A stretch of 64,000 nt of DNA from Leptospira soteropolitanensis (GTDB lineage Bacteria; Spirochaetota; Leptospiria; Leptospirales; Leptospiraceae), in contig NZ_JAMQPN010000002.1 of the NCBI RefSeq assembly GCF_026151655.1, forward strand, positions 124,001 through 188,000, in the 5' to 3' direction. The notes beneath the pieces were generated by a model. It was not told the origin of the DNA. It worked only from the letters and a program-made list of their open reading frames with translations, and did no database searches. The position numbers and the translations under genes were made by a program. Shown here one piece after another: positions 55,603 to 64,000 of this stretch (within the stretch, counting starts at the first letter, position 1; each line of letters opens with the position of its first letter).

Positions 55603-57027
55603 ATGAAAAAGTTTGGAATATTTTTTAGTTTAACAATCGTTCTTTTGGGTTCAGCAATTGGAGCCGAAGAAGTGACAAAAGATGCAGAGAGTTTAGAAAC
55701 TCTAACCAAAGAAATGGCCAGTATCAAATCTTCTCTCGCTGAAACAAAACTTGCCCTAGAAACCACAAAACAAGAAGCCAACTGGGTCTGGACTTGTATT
55801 GCAGCGTTTCTTGTATTTTTTATGCAAGCAGGGTTTGCTTACGTGGAAGCCGGATTCACACGCGCAAAAAATGCAGTAAACATTCTTATGAAAAACTTCT
55901 CTGACTTAACCGTGGGGGCAATTGCCTATTGGGTGATTGGTTTTTCGATTATGTTTGGTCCCCAAGTTCTAACAGGATTTGGTGTAGGAGTCCCTTCTTT
56001 TGCAGAAAGTCTGATCAATACAGAAGATGGTAATATGGATCCTTCCAAATATACTTTCTTTATCTTTCAGATTGTTTTTGCTGCGACCGCAGCCACGATT
56101 GTCTCTGGGGCAATGGCAGAGAGGACTAAGTTTTCTGCGTATTTGGTTTTCTCCATCATCATCACTGCTTTTATTTATCCTATCTTTGGATCCTTTGCTT
56201 GGGGGAGTCTTCTTGGAATTTCCACTGGATTTTTAGAATCACTGGGACTTGGAGCTGGCGAAGGAGTGGGTTTTCATGATTTTGCTGGATCTACAGTGGT
56301 TCATAGTATTGGAGCTTGGGCAGGTCTTGCTGGAGCGATCGTTGTCGGTCCAAGGATGGGGAAATTCCAAACTGATGGGAGAGTGTATCCTATCCTTGGT
56401 CATAATATGTCTATGGCAGCTCTAGGAGTTTTTATCCTTTGGTTTGGATGGTTTGGATTTAACCCCGGTTCTACGACCTCTATAGAAGGTGGGAGCTTTG
56501 CAAGGATTGCTGTAGTGACTCATATGGCAGCATGCGCTGGGGCCATTGCAGCGATGATACTAACTTGGTTGTTATTTAAAAAACCGGAAATTGGATTAAC
56601 GCTCAACGGGGGACTGGCAGGTCTTGTGGCCATTACCGCTCCTTGTGACGTGGTAAGTATCACTGGGGCAGTTTGTATAGGTGCCGTTGCAGGAGTGCTT
56701 GTCATCGTTTCGGTTCTCTTTTTGGACAAAATCAAAATTGACGATCCAGTCGGAGCCGTTTCTGTTCACGGGGTCTGTGGAGCTTGGGGAACACTCGCTG
56801 TGGGTCTTTTTAGCTTGGAAACAGGACTTTTTTCTGGTGCAGGATTTGCACAATTTGCCGCACAGGCGATTGGTGTAGTGACAGCCTTTCTTTGGGCTTT
56901 TCCAACTAGTTTTGTTGCTTTCTATATCATCAAAAAAACCATCGGACTTCGGGTTTCCGAGGAAGAAGAATTGTTAGGTTTGGATATTTTAGAACACGGA
57001 AACGAAGCTTATCCCGTTTCCAAATAG
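55603..57027 (+). CDS. amtB: Ammonium transporter with N-terminal coiled-coil extension
   Basis: 474 residues. Residues 1-21 form a signal peptide, 22-58 a charged segment predicted coiled coil (ESLETLTKEMASIKSSLAETK), and from about 60 the eleven-helix Amt fold begins. The twin pore histidines are at His234 (FAGSTVVHSIGAW) and His389 (VSVHGVCGAWG), with family block AERTKFSAYLVFS. Amt proteins conduct ammonium under GlnK control, yet no glnK/glnB gene lies downstream; instead a phosphatase gene precedes it nine bases away and a lipoprotein follows. The coiled coil is longer than the N-terminus of E. coli AmtB and may bind a partner in the periplasm. Confidence 0.93.
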   Translation: MKKFGIFFSLTIVLLGSAIGAEEVTKDAESLETLTKEMASIKSSLAETKLALETTKQEANWVWTCIAAFLVFFMQAGFAYVEAGFTRAKNAVNILMKNFSDLTVGAIAYWVIGFSIMFGPQVLTGFGVGVPSFAESLINTEDGNMDPSKYTFFIFQIVFAATAATIVSGAMAERTKFSAYLVFSIIITAFIYPIFGSFAWGSLLGISTGFLESLGLGAGEGVGFHDFAGSTVVHSIGAWAGLAGAIVVGPRMGKFQTDGRVYPILGHNMSMAALGVFILWFGWFGFNPGSTTSIEGGSFARIAVVTHMAACAGAIAAMILTWLLFKKPEIGLTLNGGLAGLVAITAPCDVVSITGAVCIGAVAGVLVIVSVLFLDKIKIDDPVGAVSVHGVCGAWGTLAVGLFSLETGLFSGAGFAQFAAQAIGVVTAFLWAFPTSFVAFYIIKKTIGLRVSEEEELLGLDILEHGNEAYPVSK

Positions 57028-57033
57028 TCCTTG

Positions 57034-57065
57034 ACCCTAGGCTTTCTGTATGGGATGCCTAGGGT
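57034..57065 (+). promoter_or_regulatory. Hairpin abutting the GTG start of the lipoprotein gene
   Basis: ACCCTAGGC (57034-57042) and GCCTAGGGT (57057-57065) form a perfect 9-bp stem around a 14-base loop. The stem's last base touches the GTG at 57066, and no separate ribosome binding site remains outside it. There is no T run after it, so it is not a plain terminator. It could control translation of the lipoprotein in the amtB transcript. Confidence 0.5.
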
Positions 57066-57704
57066 GTGTTCCGTTTTCCTTTATTACTCATATTATTTTT
57101 TGTAGGTTGTTTTGAATACGAAGAGACGATTCTCTTTCGTAAATTAAGTTCTGGTACTGTGGAGATTTCCTATACAGTACCTTTGAAAAAAGATTCAAAC
57201 GATTCGCTTATTAAATTTTTACCAACTTCTAAAGAAGAAATCATCTCCTCTGTCAAAAAAAAATCGAATCACAATCTGCAAGTTAGAGACTTTACGTTCA
57301 GAGAATTAGAAAAATCGGAAACTACCGATATGTATTTCAAACGCAAAGGAAAAGTGTCTTACAAACTCGATTTCGAGGATCCTATACATTTAGAAGGCGT
57401 ATTGATTGGAACTTTTTCTATCAAATCCAAACCTAGGTCACTTACCGTAAAACGAGATTTTCCTAACTTAACGGATAATGCCATTTTGGAGACAAGTGTT
57501 GGTGAGAAAAAAATTATTTCTGAAACTTCTAGGCTATTAAAGGAGGGGAAAATTCAGTTTAAAGTTTTATTTCCCAAGGATTCCGAATGTAGTTCTAACA
57601 GAGGTTTTATCGGACTTGGAAATTTGACTTACCAAATCCCTTTACCCGAAACTTTAGAGAATCCAGAATCTAAAACTTGGGAATATAAAATTCGTTTTTT
57701 CTAA
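57066..57704 (+). CDS. Probable lipoprotein of unknown function
   Basis: 212 residues from a GTG; the preceding in-frame codon chain is closed by a TAG, and no other start exists before the lipobox. The first 15 residues (FPLLLILFFVGC) form a type II signal with Cys15 as the likely lipid anchor. After that residues 25-210 are beta-rich with a KKDSNDSLIKFLPTSKEEI segment and a C-terminal LGNLTYQIPLPETLENPESK. Not recognised. It is 38 bases after amtB, with an inverted repeat between. Its stop is four bases inside the convergent mqnA gene's end. Confidence 0.6.
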   Translation: MFRFPLLLILFFVGCFEYEETILFRKLSSGTVEISYTVPLKKDSNDSLIKFLPTSKEEIISSVKKKSNHNLQVRDFTFRELEKSETTDMYFKRKGKVSYKLDFEDPIHLEGVLIGTFSIKSKPRSLTVKRDFPNLTDNAILETSVGEKKIISETSRLLKEGKIQFKVLFPKDSECSSNRGFIGLGNLTYQIPLPETLENPESKTWEYKIRFF

Positions 57705-58447
57705 ACGAGTTTTAATTCTTTCGCAGTTTTAATAAACAAATCAAAACCATCGAGATTTTTCTGTTCTGGAATATAATGTAATTCTTGTTTGAGGTAGCGG
57801 TCAGTAATGGCGATAGGAAGTCTTTTTTCTTCCTTGATGATAGAATCTAACTCCTTTAGGCCATATTCTAGAGCTGTTAAAAAAAGACGATCATCCCAAA
57901 CCTTACCTTTAGGAAAGGCCCAAAAAGCAAAACAGAAATACAATCCAGTGGACTGGTTCCACCATTCGGCAAGATCGATCACTTGGTAACCGGGAACTGG
58001 CGTTTGTAATAAGGCATGATCCCCAAACAAAAGATGAGATCCTTTTCCCTTGTTCATCATTTGAGATATTTCTGCGGCTTGCGTGGGAATGACTTCTACT
58101 AGTTTCCCAAACTCCCGATAAAGCAGACACTGTAAAAGAGCGACACTCGACCTAGAGCCCTTGTCCGTATACACCACCTTAGGTAGACCTGATTCCGATT
58201 CATGCCGAAAAAATAGAACCGACCGAACCACATCTCTGGCACATACACCCACAATTTTTGTAAAATCTAAACTTTCACGATTTCTCACACATTCTACAGA
58301 AGAAACAAGGGCACAGTCTAACTCACCTTGTTTGAGAAGTTCGATGAGAACACTAGGATTTTCATAAACCGGTGTATATCCGGAAGTTCGTTCAAAATAA
58401 AGGGTGAGGGGGCGGGCATTCAGGTGTTTTACGATGCCTATTTTCAT
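57701..58447 (-). CDS. mqnA: Chorismate dehydratase
   Basis: 248 residues. MqnA makes 3-[(1-carboxyvinyl)oxy]benzoate from chorismate, the first step of futalosine-route menaquinone synthesis. Periplasmic-binding-like fold; family blocks [18 protein letters not shown], the SSVECVRN substrate pocket, [20 protein letters not shown], and [14 protein letters not shown] start. mqnC lies 35 kb away at 21.7-22.8 kb. Divergent from cheR. Confidence 0.93.
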   Translation of the reverse strand: MKIGIVKHLNARPLTLYFERTSGYTPVYENPSVLIELLKQGELDCALVSSVECVRNRESLDFTKIVGVCARDVVRSVLFFRHESESGLPKVVYTDKGSRSSVALLQCLLYREFGKLVEVIPTQAAEISQMMNKGKGSHLLFGDHALLQTPVPGYQVIDLAEWWNQSTGLYFCFAFWAFPKGKVWDDRLFLTALEYGLKELDSIIKEEKRLPIAITDRYLKQELHYIPEQKNLDGFDLFIKTAKELKLV

Positions 58448-58518
58448 TATATAAATTCTCTTCTAAAAAACAACTTGTCAGAACGGGAAAAGAGTGTCGA
58501 ATCACTTACGAGGGAAAA

Positions 58519-59376
58519 TTGGACTTTCGAACATCTTTAAACACAATCGGCGATGCCGAATTTGAATTCATTAAAAATTTAGTGTACAAACAAGCGGGTA
58601 TTTTTTTAGCACCGCATAAAAAAATCATGGTCCAGTCCAGACTTAATGCGAGACTCCGTACTTTAGGAATCACTAGTTTTGAAAACTATGTTGCTAAATT
58701 AAAATTGGATCCAAAGTTTGCGACCGATGAAATGCAAGAACTCATTAATCGCATAACAACAAACAAAACTGACTTTTTTCGTGAAAACCATCACTTTGAA
58801 TTTTTAAAAAACCAATACTTTCCCGCATTAGAGCAAGCAGCGGCAAACGGTGGTCAAAAAAACCTTCGTATTTGGTGTTCCGCTTCTTCCACGGGAGAGG
58901 AACCGTATTCGATTGCCATAACTGTATATGATTACTTTCAAACAAAACCCGGTTGGAATTGTAAGATCTATGCCTCAGACATCGATACGCAAGTCATTGC
59001 TACTGCTAAAAAGGGTGTGTATCGGGATGAACGATTGGAACCAGTTTCTGACGCTCTAAAGGCGAAACATTTTATAAAAACTGTGGAGAAAGATATTGTT
59101 TATTATGAAGCAAAACCTCACCTAAAAGCTCTCATTGACTTTAGGCAAATCAATCTCTTACACTTTCCCTTTCCCATTTCTGAGAAATTGGATTTGATCT
59201 TTTGTAGAAACGTAGTTATTTATTTTGATAAACCAACACAGAAAACCCTGTTTCAAAATTTTGAACTCAGTTTGAAACCGAAAGGTTACCTAATCCTCGG
59301 TCACTCAGAAACCATGTTTGGAATTTCGGATAGTTTTAAATTTTTAGGGCACACAATTTACCAAAAGAAGGACTAA
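58519..59376 (+). CDS. cheR: Chemotaxis protein methyltransferase CheR
   Basis: 285 residues from TTG with GAGGG five bases upstream. CheR methylates glutamates of chemoreceptors with SAM. N-terminal helical domain with [25 protein letters not shown] at about 20-44, then the methyltransferase domain: [36 protein letters not shown] with SAM-binding, and [13 protein letters not shown] near residue 230. No other chemotaxis gene is adjacent. Confidence 0.94.
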   Translation: MDFRTSLNTIGDAEFEFIKNLVYKQAGIFLAPHKKIMVQSRLNARLRTLGITSFENYVAKLKLDPKFATDEMQELINRITTNKTDFFRENHHFEFLKNQYFPALEQAAANGGQKNLRIWCSASSTGEEPYSIAITVYDYFQTKPGWNCKIYASDIDTQVIATAKKGVYRDERLEPVSDALKAKHFIKTVEKDIVYYEAKPHLKALIDFRQINLLHFPFPISEKLDLIFCRNVVIYFDKPTQKTLFQNFELSLKPKGYLILGHSETMFGISDSFKFLGHTIYQKKD

Positions 59377-59381
59377 GAATT

Positions 59382-59894
59382 TTAGTCTTCTTTTGCCCAA
59401 AGTTTTTTTAAATCATCCCACATTTGGTAAGGTTCATAGATGACAATTCTAGTATTGGAAAGAACATCTAAAAAGCCTGCTTCATTTGGAAATCTAGGCA
59501 CAATGTGTTCGTGAATGTGGGGAATAGAACCTCCACTATTTTTCCCTAGGTTGTAACCAATATTGAATCCTTGGACTTTCCACTGTTTCTCTAAGATTCT
59601 CATCGTTTTCTGTGTCAAACGGTGGATGTCTAATGCTTCTTCTTCAGTGAGTTCTAAGTAATGGATGATATGACGTTTGGGAAAGATGATGATATGGCCC
59701 GGATTATAAGGAAAAAGATTCACCGAAACGATCGAAAGTTCCGTTTCTGCGATGGTCAGGTTTGGCACAATTTCGTTTTTGTCTCGAACCCCGCAGAGAA
59801 TGCAGTCTACATTGGGTCTATCCCCTTTGGCATAACCCAATTTTCCTATGCTGAACAGGTTTTTTCGCAGCGAATGTTCTTCATAGGAACTCAT
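59382..59894 (-). CDS. HIT family hydrolase (Ap4A / nucleotidyl hydrolase type)
   Basis: 170 residues from the ATG at 59894 with GGGGAGA 11 bases up; the longer frame starts at a TTG at 59945. The histidine triad reads HIHEHI in [15 protein letters not shown] near the C-terminus. An extra N-terminal zinc-like CILC is present ([12 protein letters not shown]), as in many bacterial HIT proteins. Splits dinucleoside polyphosphates or AMP conjugates; substrate not shown. Convergent with cheR; divergent from rsmH. Confidence 0.87.
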   Translation of the reverse strand: MSSYEEHSLRKNLFSIGKLGYAKGDRPNVDCILCGVRDKNEIVPNLTIAETELSIVSVNLFPYNPGHIIIFPKRHIIHYLELTEEEALDIHRLTQKTMRILEKQWKVQGFNIGYNLGKNSGGSIPHIHEHIVPRFPNEAGFLDVLSNTRIVIYEPYQMWDDLKKLWAKED

Positions 59895-59966
59895 TTGTAC
59901 TTTCAATCTCCCCAAAGGATTAAAGGATTGCAAGGATTTTGACAAGTATACATTAAGAAAGTAACA

Positions 59967-60911
59967 GTGTCAGAATCTCCTCATATCCCCGTACTTCCCA
60001 AAGAAGTGATCGAATTACTCCAAAAAACAGAAAATACGGAACCCTTGTGGTTTCTTGATGGAACTGCAGGGGAAGGTGGACACTCCAAACTCATTTTGCA
60101 AACCTTTCCAAAGGCGAAGCTCATCCTTATCGATCGTGATGCCGTCATGTTAGAACGGGCAAAAAAAGAAATCGTCTCAGTGATTGGATCTCTTGATCGA
60201 GTGCACCCATTTCAAATGAACTTTTCTGAAGTGGACCAGGACATTTTGGATTCGGTCGGTTGTCCTGGGCTTGATGGAGCTCTGGTGGATTTAGGTGTTT
60301 CATTGTTTCACTTCCTACATTCTGGCAGAGGGTTTACTTTTAAAAATGATGAACCTTTGGATATGCGACTAGAGCCACAAGTGGGGAGAAAAACTGCTGC
60401 CGATGTAGTGAACTATAGTACAGTCCTGCATTTAAAAAAAGTGTTTTGGGACTATGGGGAAGAACGTTGGGCCTTGAAAATTGCAAATAACATAGTGCAG
60501 GCGAGGCATAAAAAGAAATTTGAGACTAATACTGATTTAGTCAAACTGGTTGAGGCTTCTATTCCAAGAAAGTTTTGGCCTAAAGAAACACATCCAGCTA
60601 CAAGAATTTTCCAAGCACTACGAATTGAGGTCAACGAAGAACTAATACATGCAGAAAAGGGAATTAGAGTTCTTGCAGATTTGTTAAGAATTGGAGGAGT
60701 TCTTAGTTGTATCTCCTTTCATTCCTTAGAAGATAGAATTGTAAAATGGACTTTCCGCGACCTAAAGGCCACCGAACATTTTGAAATTTTAACTAAAAAA
60801 CCCATTCTACCAACAGACACAGAAATACGAGAAAACAGGGCATCCAGGTCTGCAAAATTAAGAGGGATCCAAAAGATAAATCCGATATTAAATAAGAGAT
60901 GGGAAAGGTGA
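59967..60911 (+). CDS. rsmH: 16S rRNA (cytosine1402-N4)-methyltransferase
   Basis: 314 residues from a GTG at 59967; the family N-terminus [13 protein letters not shown] begins six residues in, so this is the start. RsmH methylates N4 of C1402 in 16S rRNA and heads the division cluster in most bacteria. Blocks: [16 protein letters not shown] (SAM motif), [33 protein letters not shown], and [19 protein letters not shown] with [19 protein letters not shown]. The usual mraZ gene is not upstream. Overlaps the ftsL-like gene by 13 bases. Confidence 0.95.
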   Translation: MSESPHIPVLPKEVIELLQKTENTEPLWFLDGTAGEGGHSKLILQTFPKAKLILIDRDAVMLERAKKEIVSVIGSLDRVHPFQMNFSEVDQDILDSVGCPGLDGALVDLGVSLFHFLHSGRGFTFKNDEPLDMRLEPQVGRKTAADVVNYSTVLHLKKVFWDYGEERWALKIANNIVQARHKKKFETNTDLVKLVEASIPRKFWPKETHPATRIFQALRIEVNEELIHAEKGIRVLADLLRIGGVLSCISFHSLEDRIVKWTFRDLKATEHFEILTKKPILPTDTEIRENRASRSAKLRGIQKINPILNKRWER

Positions 60912-61255
60912 AAGAAAAAATCAAAAACTTGCCAGAATTGGTTTTAGGTTTTCTCTCACCGTTAAAACCCTTGGTAGTTTTATTTCCTTTGTTTGCTTTT
61001 TTTTATTCGATTGTTTGGCAAGGACTCACAAAAGCAAGACTCACAAGACAAATTCACGAAAGAACCGCCACGAAAGAAGAACTCAAACGCAAAAATGATG
61101 AATTAAAAATCGGTATCGTCACTTACACATCTGCAGAACGAATTGAAACTCTCTACCGAAGAACCTACCAGTTTTTGCCCATTAGCTTGGGCAATCGAAC
61201 CGTCACCATAGAGCTCCCGCCCATCCCCGAAAAGGGACTTAGAGAAGAAGAATGA
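60899..61255 (+). CDS. FtsL-like cell division protein
   Basis: 118 residues: one transmembrane helix at about 20-44 ([26 protein letters not shown]) followed by a coiled-coil segment at about 50-80 ([24 protein letters not shown]) and a short tail. This is the layout of FtsL/DivIC type proteins, and it lies between rsmH and murE, the place of ftsL. Sequence identity is too low in this family for a firm name. An ftsI-type gene, normally next, is absent from the cluster. Confidence 0.6.
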   Translation: MGKVKEKIKNLPELVLGFLSPLKPLVVLFPLFAFFYSIVWQGLTKARLTRQIHERTATKEELKRKNDELKIGIVTYTSAERIETLYRRTYQFLPISLGNRTVTIELPPIPEKGLREEE

Positions 61256-62772
61256 AACTATCAGAAATTTTAAAACGGATTCCCGACCTAAAACAAATCA
61301 AAGGCGAAAATTCTTTGGAAGTGGATTATATTTGGGGTGATAGTCGAAAACTAAAACCAAATGACATCTTTGTTCTTCCTGAAGATACAAACGAAAATCA
61401 GGAACTCTTTCTTAAAATGGCAGTGGATCTTGGGTCCAAGGTCGTCCTTGTTTCCAAACGGAATTTGAAATTAAAGGGTTTGGAGTTATTTTCTGCCATC
61501 TTGGAATCAGAAGATTCGGTGGGTGAAGCACATGGAAAAATTGCCTGTTTTCTTGCAGGTAATCCCGCAAAAAAAATGAAACTTGTGGCAATAACCGGAA
61601 CCAACGGAAAAACCTCGTTAACCTTTATCCTTTTTCACCTAGCAAGAAAAGTGGGGAAGAATGCTGCTCTCATAGGAACAGTTCAAATTCAAATCATGGA
61701 CCGAGTTTTAGAATCGGGATATACAACTCCGGATGCTTCTTCACTTAACCTCTTACTCAAACAAATGTTAGAGGAAGGAATTGAATATGTATTTATGGAA
61801 ATGAGCAGTCATGGATTGAAATTGGGAAGAGTGGCTGGTCTTGAAATTACTTGCGCAGGATTTACAAACCTGACCCAAGACCATTTAGATTTTCATCCGA
61901 GTATGGAAGATTACTTTGAAAGTAAATTTAAAATCTTTCAACTTTTGGAGCAGTCCTCAGTAAAAAATAAATTTGGCCTTGTTGCCGGTGATGTTTCTTA
62001 CGGGAATACAATGATAAAACGTATTGCCGAGGCAAAATTAAAATCGCCGATTTATATATTGGGGAAATCTGGGGAGTTCAATTATACCAATACAAAACTT
62101 TCTTTATTAGGTAGTGAATACAGGTTCCATAAAAAAGCAAAAAATCTCCCTTTTGTTGAAGTAAGAAGTATCAAAACTAATTTACTCGGCAACTTTAATG
62201 TTTTTAACACATCCTTTGCACTGGCCATTGCCTACGAATTGGGTTTTCCTTGGGAGGAAGTCATTTCCTGTTTAGAAAATATTCCTACAGTACCCGGTCG
62301 CTTTCAAGTGGTACCTTTTCCCGATAAATCAAGGATTGCCGTTGTCGATTATGCTCATACACCCGATGCATTAGAGAATATCTTAAAGAGTTGTGTGGAA
62401 ATTGTTCCCAAACAAATTATCTGTTTGTTTGGTTGTGGAGGAGACAGGGACCGCACCAAACGACCGCAAATGGCAAGGATTGCAGAAAACTTAGCTGATC
62501 TTGTCATTCTAACCTCAGACAATCCAAGAACAGAATCATCAGAAGCCATTTTAGATGAAATTGAATCCGGTTTTTCACGAGGATTTCAAAGGTATGAAAA
62601 AATAACCGACCGAAGGGTAGCCATACAAAGGGCGGTCGGATTATTGGAACGTGATGGGATTTTAGTAGTCGCAGGCAAAGGCCATGAAACGTACCAAATC
62701 ATAGGAAAAGAAAAAACAAAATTTGTAGATTTTGAAGAGATAGAGAATGCTTTTCAGAATCTAGGACTTTAG
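61252..62772 (+). CDS. murE: UDP-MurNAc-L-Ala-D-Glu:diaminopimelate ligase
   Basis: 506 residues. Adds the third residue to the peptidoglycan peptide. P-loop [12 protein letters not shown] near residue 116, [13 protein letters not shown], the GxxNxxN-like [15 protein letters not shown], and [11 protein letters not shown] near 421, the motif that selects meso-diaminopimelate over lysine. The ATG overlaps the FtsL-like gene by four bases. mraY follows 17 bases later. Confidence 0.95.
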   Translation: MKLSEILKRIPDLKQIKGENSLEVDYIWGDSRKLKPNDIFVLPEDTNENQELFLKMAVDLGSKVVLVSKRNLKLKGLELFSAILESEDSVGEAHGKIACFLAGNPAKKMKLVAITGTNGKTSLTFILFHLARKVGKNAALIGTVQIQIMDRVLESGYTTPDASSLNLLLKQMLEEGIEYVFMEMSSHGLKLGRVAGLEITCAGFTNLTQDHLDFHPSMEDYFESKFKIFQLLEQSSVKNKFGLVAGDVSYGNTMIKRIAEAKLKSPIYILGKSGEFNYTNTKLSLLGSEYRFHKKAKNLPFVEVRSIKTNLLGNFNVFNTSFALAIAYELGFPWEEVISCLENIPTVPGRFQVVPFPDKSRIAVVDYAHTPDALENILKSCVEIVPKQIICLFGCGGDRDRTKRPQMARIAENLADLVILTSDNPRTESSEAILDEIESGFSRGFQRYEKITDRRVAIQRAVGLLERDGILVVAGKGHETYQIIGKEKTKFVDFEEIENAFQNLGL

Positions 62773-62789
62773 TCGATAGGGGAAATAAA

Positions 62790-63902
62790 ATGTTCCAGTG
62801 GATTTATGAATCGTTCGGAAACGATTATGGTTTCCTTAGAGTTTTTAGTTATGTAACTCTCCGTGCGATGATGGCGGGCCTTACTTCTATGTTTATCACT
62901 TTTCTTTTTGGAAAAGCATTGATCTCGTTTCTTCTTTCTTTGAAGTTTCGTGAATCTGTCCGTAACGACGGTCCACAGTCTCATGCAGCAAAATCAGGAA
63001 CACCAACGATGGGAGGACTGATTATGATTCTTTCACTTACCATCTCTACTCTGTTATGGGGAAATCTTTCTAATTTAAATGTTTTGTTACTTCTTGTTTC
63101 AGCCATTTTATTTGCAGGACTTGGGTTTACAGATGATTATATGAAATCTGTGAAAAAAATCAAAGGAGGGATGCGAGCAAGGACAAAGTTTCTTGTTACC
63201 ATTTTCTTTGCTGTATCGATCACTACCCTCTATTTTTATTTTACTGGAAAATCAAATACTGTTGCGACAAAAGGGATTGTATTTACCATTACTGATTTGT
63301 TTCTTCCATTTGTTAAGGGTCCTGTGTGGAATTTAGGAATCCTTGCCGTTCCGTTTGCGATTCTTGTTCTCATCGGTAGTTCCCATGCTGTAAATCTAAC
63401 CGATGGACTCGATGGATTGGCTTCTGGAACTGTTGTGATTGCAACCGCTACTTTTGCGCTCATCTCCTATGTATCAGGAACACCATCTGCGGCCAATTAT
63501 TTGCATATACCTTACCTTCCTGGGTCTCACGAATACGCTGTTTTTCTGGCGGGGCTTTCTGGGGCTCTCCTTGGATTTTTATGGTTCAATTGCCATCCAG
63601 CACAAGTGTTTATGGGAGATACAGGCTCTTTGTTTTTAGGCTCCACTCTTGGACTTGTTGCCATTATGTTAAAAAAAGAAATCCTCCTTGTAATCCTTGG
63701 TGGTATCTTTGTTGCAGAAGCCATTAGTGTGATTCTACAAGTCGGATCTTTCAAATTAACTGGGAAACGAATTTTTAAAATGGCTCCTCTCCACCATCAT
63801 TTTGAATTGTCAGGTTGGTCTGAAGAGAAAGTAGTGATCCGCTTTTGGATTATTGGAATAATCTTAGCTATCATTACATTATCAACATTAAAAATCCAAT
63901 AG
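62790..63902 (+). CDS. mraY: Phospho-N-acetylmuramoyl-pentapeptide-transferase
   Basis: 370 residues, ten transmembrane helices. Makes lipid I from UDP-MurNAc-pentapeptide and undecaprenyl phosphate. Active-site motifs: [12 protein letters not shown] near 70, [12 protein letters not shown] near 113, [16 protein letters not shown] near 200, [11 protein letters not shown] near 273 and the HHHFELSGW loop near 330. It sits 18 bases after murE; murF and ftsI are absent from this cluster. Confidence 0.96.
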   Translation: MFQWIYESFGNDYGFLRVFSYVTLRAMMAGLTSMFITFLFGKALISFLLSLKFRESVRNDGPQSHAAKSGTPTMGGLIMILSLTISTLLWGNLSNLNVLLLLVSAILFAGLGFTDDYMKSVKKIKGGMRARTKFLVTIFFAVSITTLYFYFTGKSNTVATKGIVFTITDLFLPFVKGPVWNLGILAVPFAILVLIGSSHAVNLTDGLDGLASGTVVIATATFALISYVSGTPSAANYLHIPYLPGSHEYAVFLAGLSGALLGFLWFNCHPAQVFMGDTGSLFLGSTLGLVAIMLKKEILLVILGGIFVAEAISVILQVGSFKLTGKRIFKMAPLHHHFELSGWSEEKVVIRFWIIGIILAIITLSTLKIQ

Positions 63903-63925
63903 TAGATTTGTCTTAAAAAATACAT

Positions 63926-64000
63926 ATGGAAATCTTCCGAAAGGTTCAAAACCAGTTTCGATTTGGTAATTCGCGGTTTGACGGACCATTACTTTATGGA
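63926..64000 (+). CDS. Start of a division gene, probably ftsW
   Basis: The ATG at 63926 opens a frame without a stop to the window end, 25 codons beginning MEIFRKVQNQFRFGN and then RFDGPLLYG. FtsW/RodA proteins start with a short basic cytoplasmic segment and a D-x-L-L entry to the first helix, and ftsW follows mraY in most division clusters. Only the first residues are visible, so the call rests on position and this short match. Confidence 0.5.
   Translation, partial: MEIFRKVQNQFRFGNSRFDGPLLYG

Noticed and set aside
59939..59967. TTGACA-17-TAACAG promoter ahead of rsmH
   Set aside because: The -10-like box overlaps the GTG start, so the message would start inside the gene; not consistent with the conserved N-terminus.
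1..64000. RNA genes, CRISPR arrays, insertion sequences and prophage
   Set aside because: No tRNA-like cloverleaf, rRNA block, regular direct repeats, transposase or integrase was seen in the reading frames or gaps.

Overview
The window looks like chromosomal DNA of a spirochaete of the genus Leptospira, probably from the higher-GC saprophytic side. The basis is the moderate AT richness, the gene content (MBOAT acyltransferase followed by a DUF1574-type protein, many SpoIIE-type phosphatases, FecR/LysM and NHL/VWA envelope proteins, futalosine-route menaquinone genes) and the many TTG/GTG starts. This is inference from family content; no marker RNA is present. Coding density is very high, with about 62 genes. 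I saw no rRNA, tRNA, CRISPR array, insertion sequence or prophage, and no gene-free stretch longer than about 185 bases.

Layout. 1-8.4 kb: end of an RlmI-like methyltransferase, MBOAT/DUF1574 pair, J-like membrane protein, miaB, an LptF/LptG-type permease, a receiver-like coiled-coil protein and an exported protein. 8.4-14 kb: mgsA, an SRPBCC protein, an unknown, then a minus-strand pair of exported TPR and NHL/VWA proteins. 14-21.5 kb: prfC, a minus-strand operon of FecR/LysM protein, Ig-like protein and membrane SpoIIE phosphatase, and a large membrane Fe-S oxidoreductase. 21.6-25.7 kb: mqnC, a GGDEF protein, a GerMN protein and a HAD phosphatase. 25.8-28.7 kb: a tightly overlapping three-gene operon (KamA-like aminomutase, Ddl-like ATP-grasp ligase, haem-oxygenase-like diiron protein), the best candidate here for an undescribed pathway. 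28.6-31.8 kb: DCC protein, vertebrate-type N-acetylglutamate synthase, RlmL-like methyltransferase with an apparent AUA start, bacterioferritin. 31.8-41.7 kb: a thiolase-like protein without its cysteines, a heptosyltransferase, aminopeptidase P, MarR regulator, enoyl-CoA hydratase, M20 amidohydrolase, TolC and a YyaL protein.

41.7-50.5 kb is a conserved housekeeping cluster read on the minus strand: rplU, prp, rpmA, obgE, proB, proA, nadD, yqeK, a LytR_C protein and rsfS, with typA divergent. 50.5-59.9 kb holds an AsmA-like protein, an outer-membrane protein, a GAF/SpoIIE/TPR phosphatase coupled to amtB behind a foldable leader, a lipoprotein whose GTG start abuts a hairpin, mqnA, cheR and a HIT protein. 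59.9-64 kb is a compact cell-wall and division cluster: rsmH, ftsL-like, murE, mraY and the start of a probable ftsW.

Regulation visible in the sequence includes four intrinsic terminators, a MarR-type inverted repeat next to a MarR gene, a 16-bp perfect palindrome between tolC and yyaL, and several hairpins that touch start codons.
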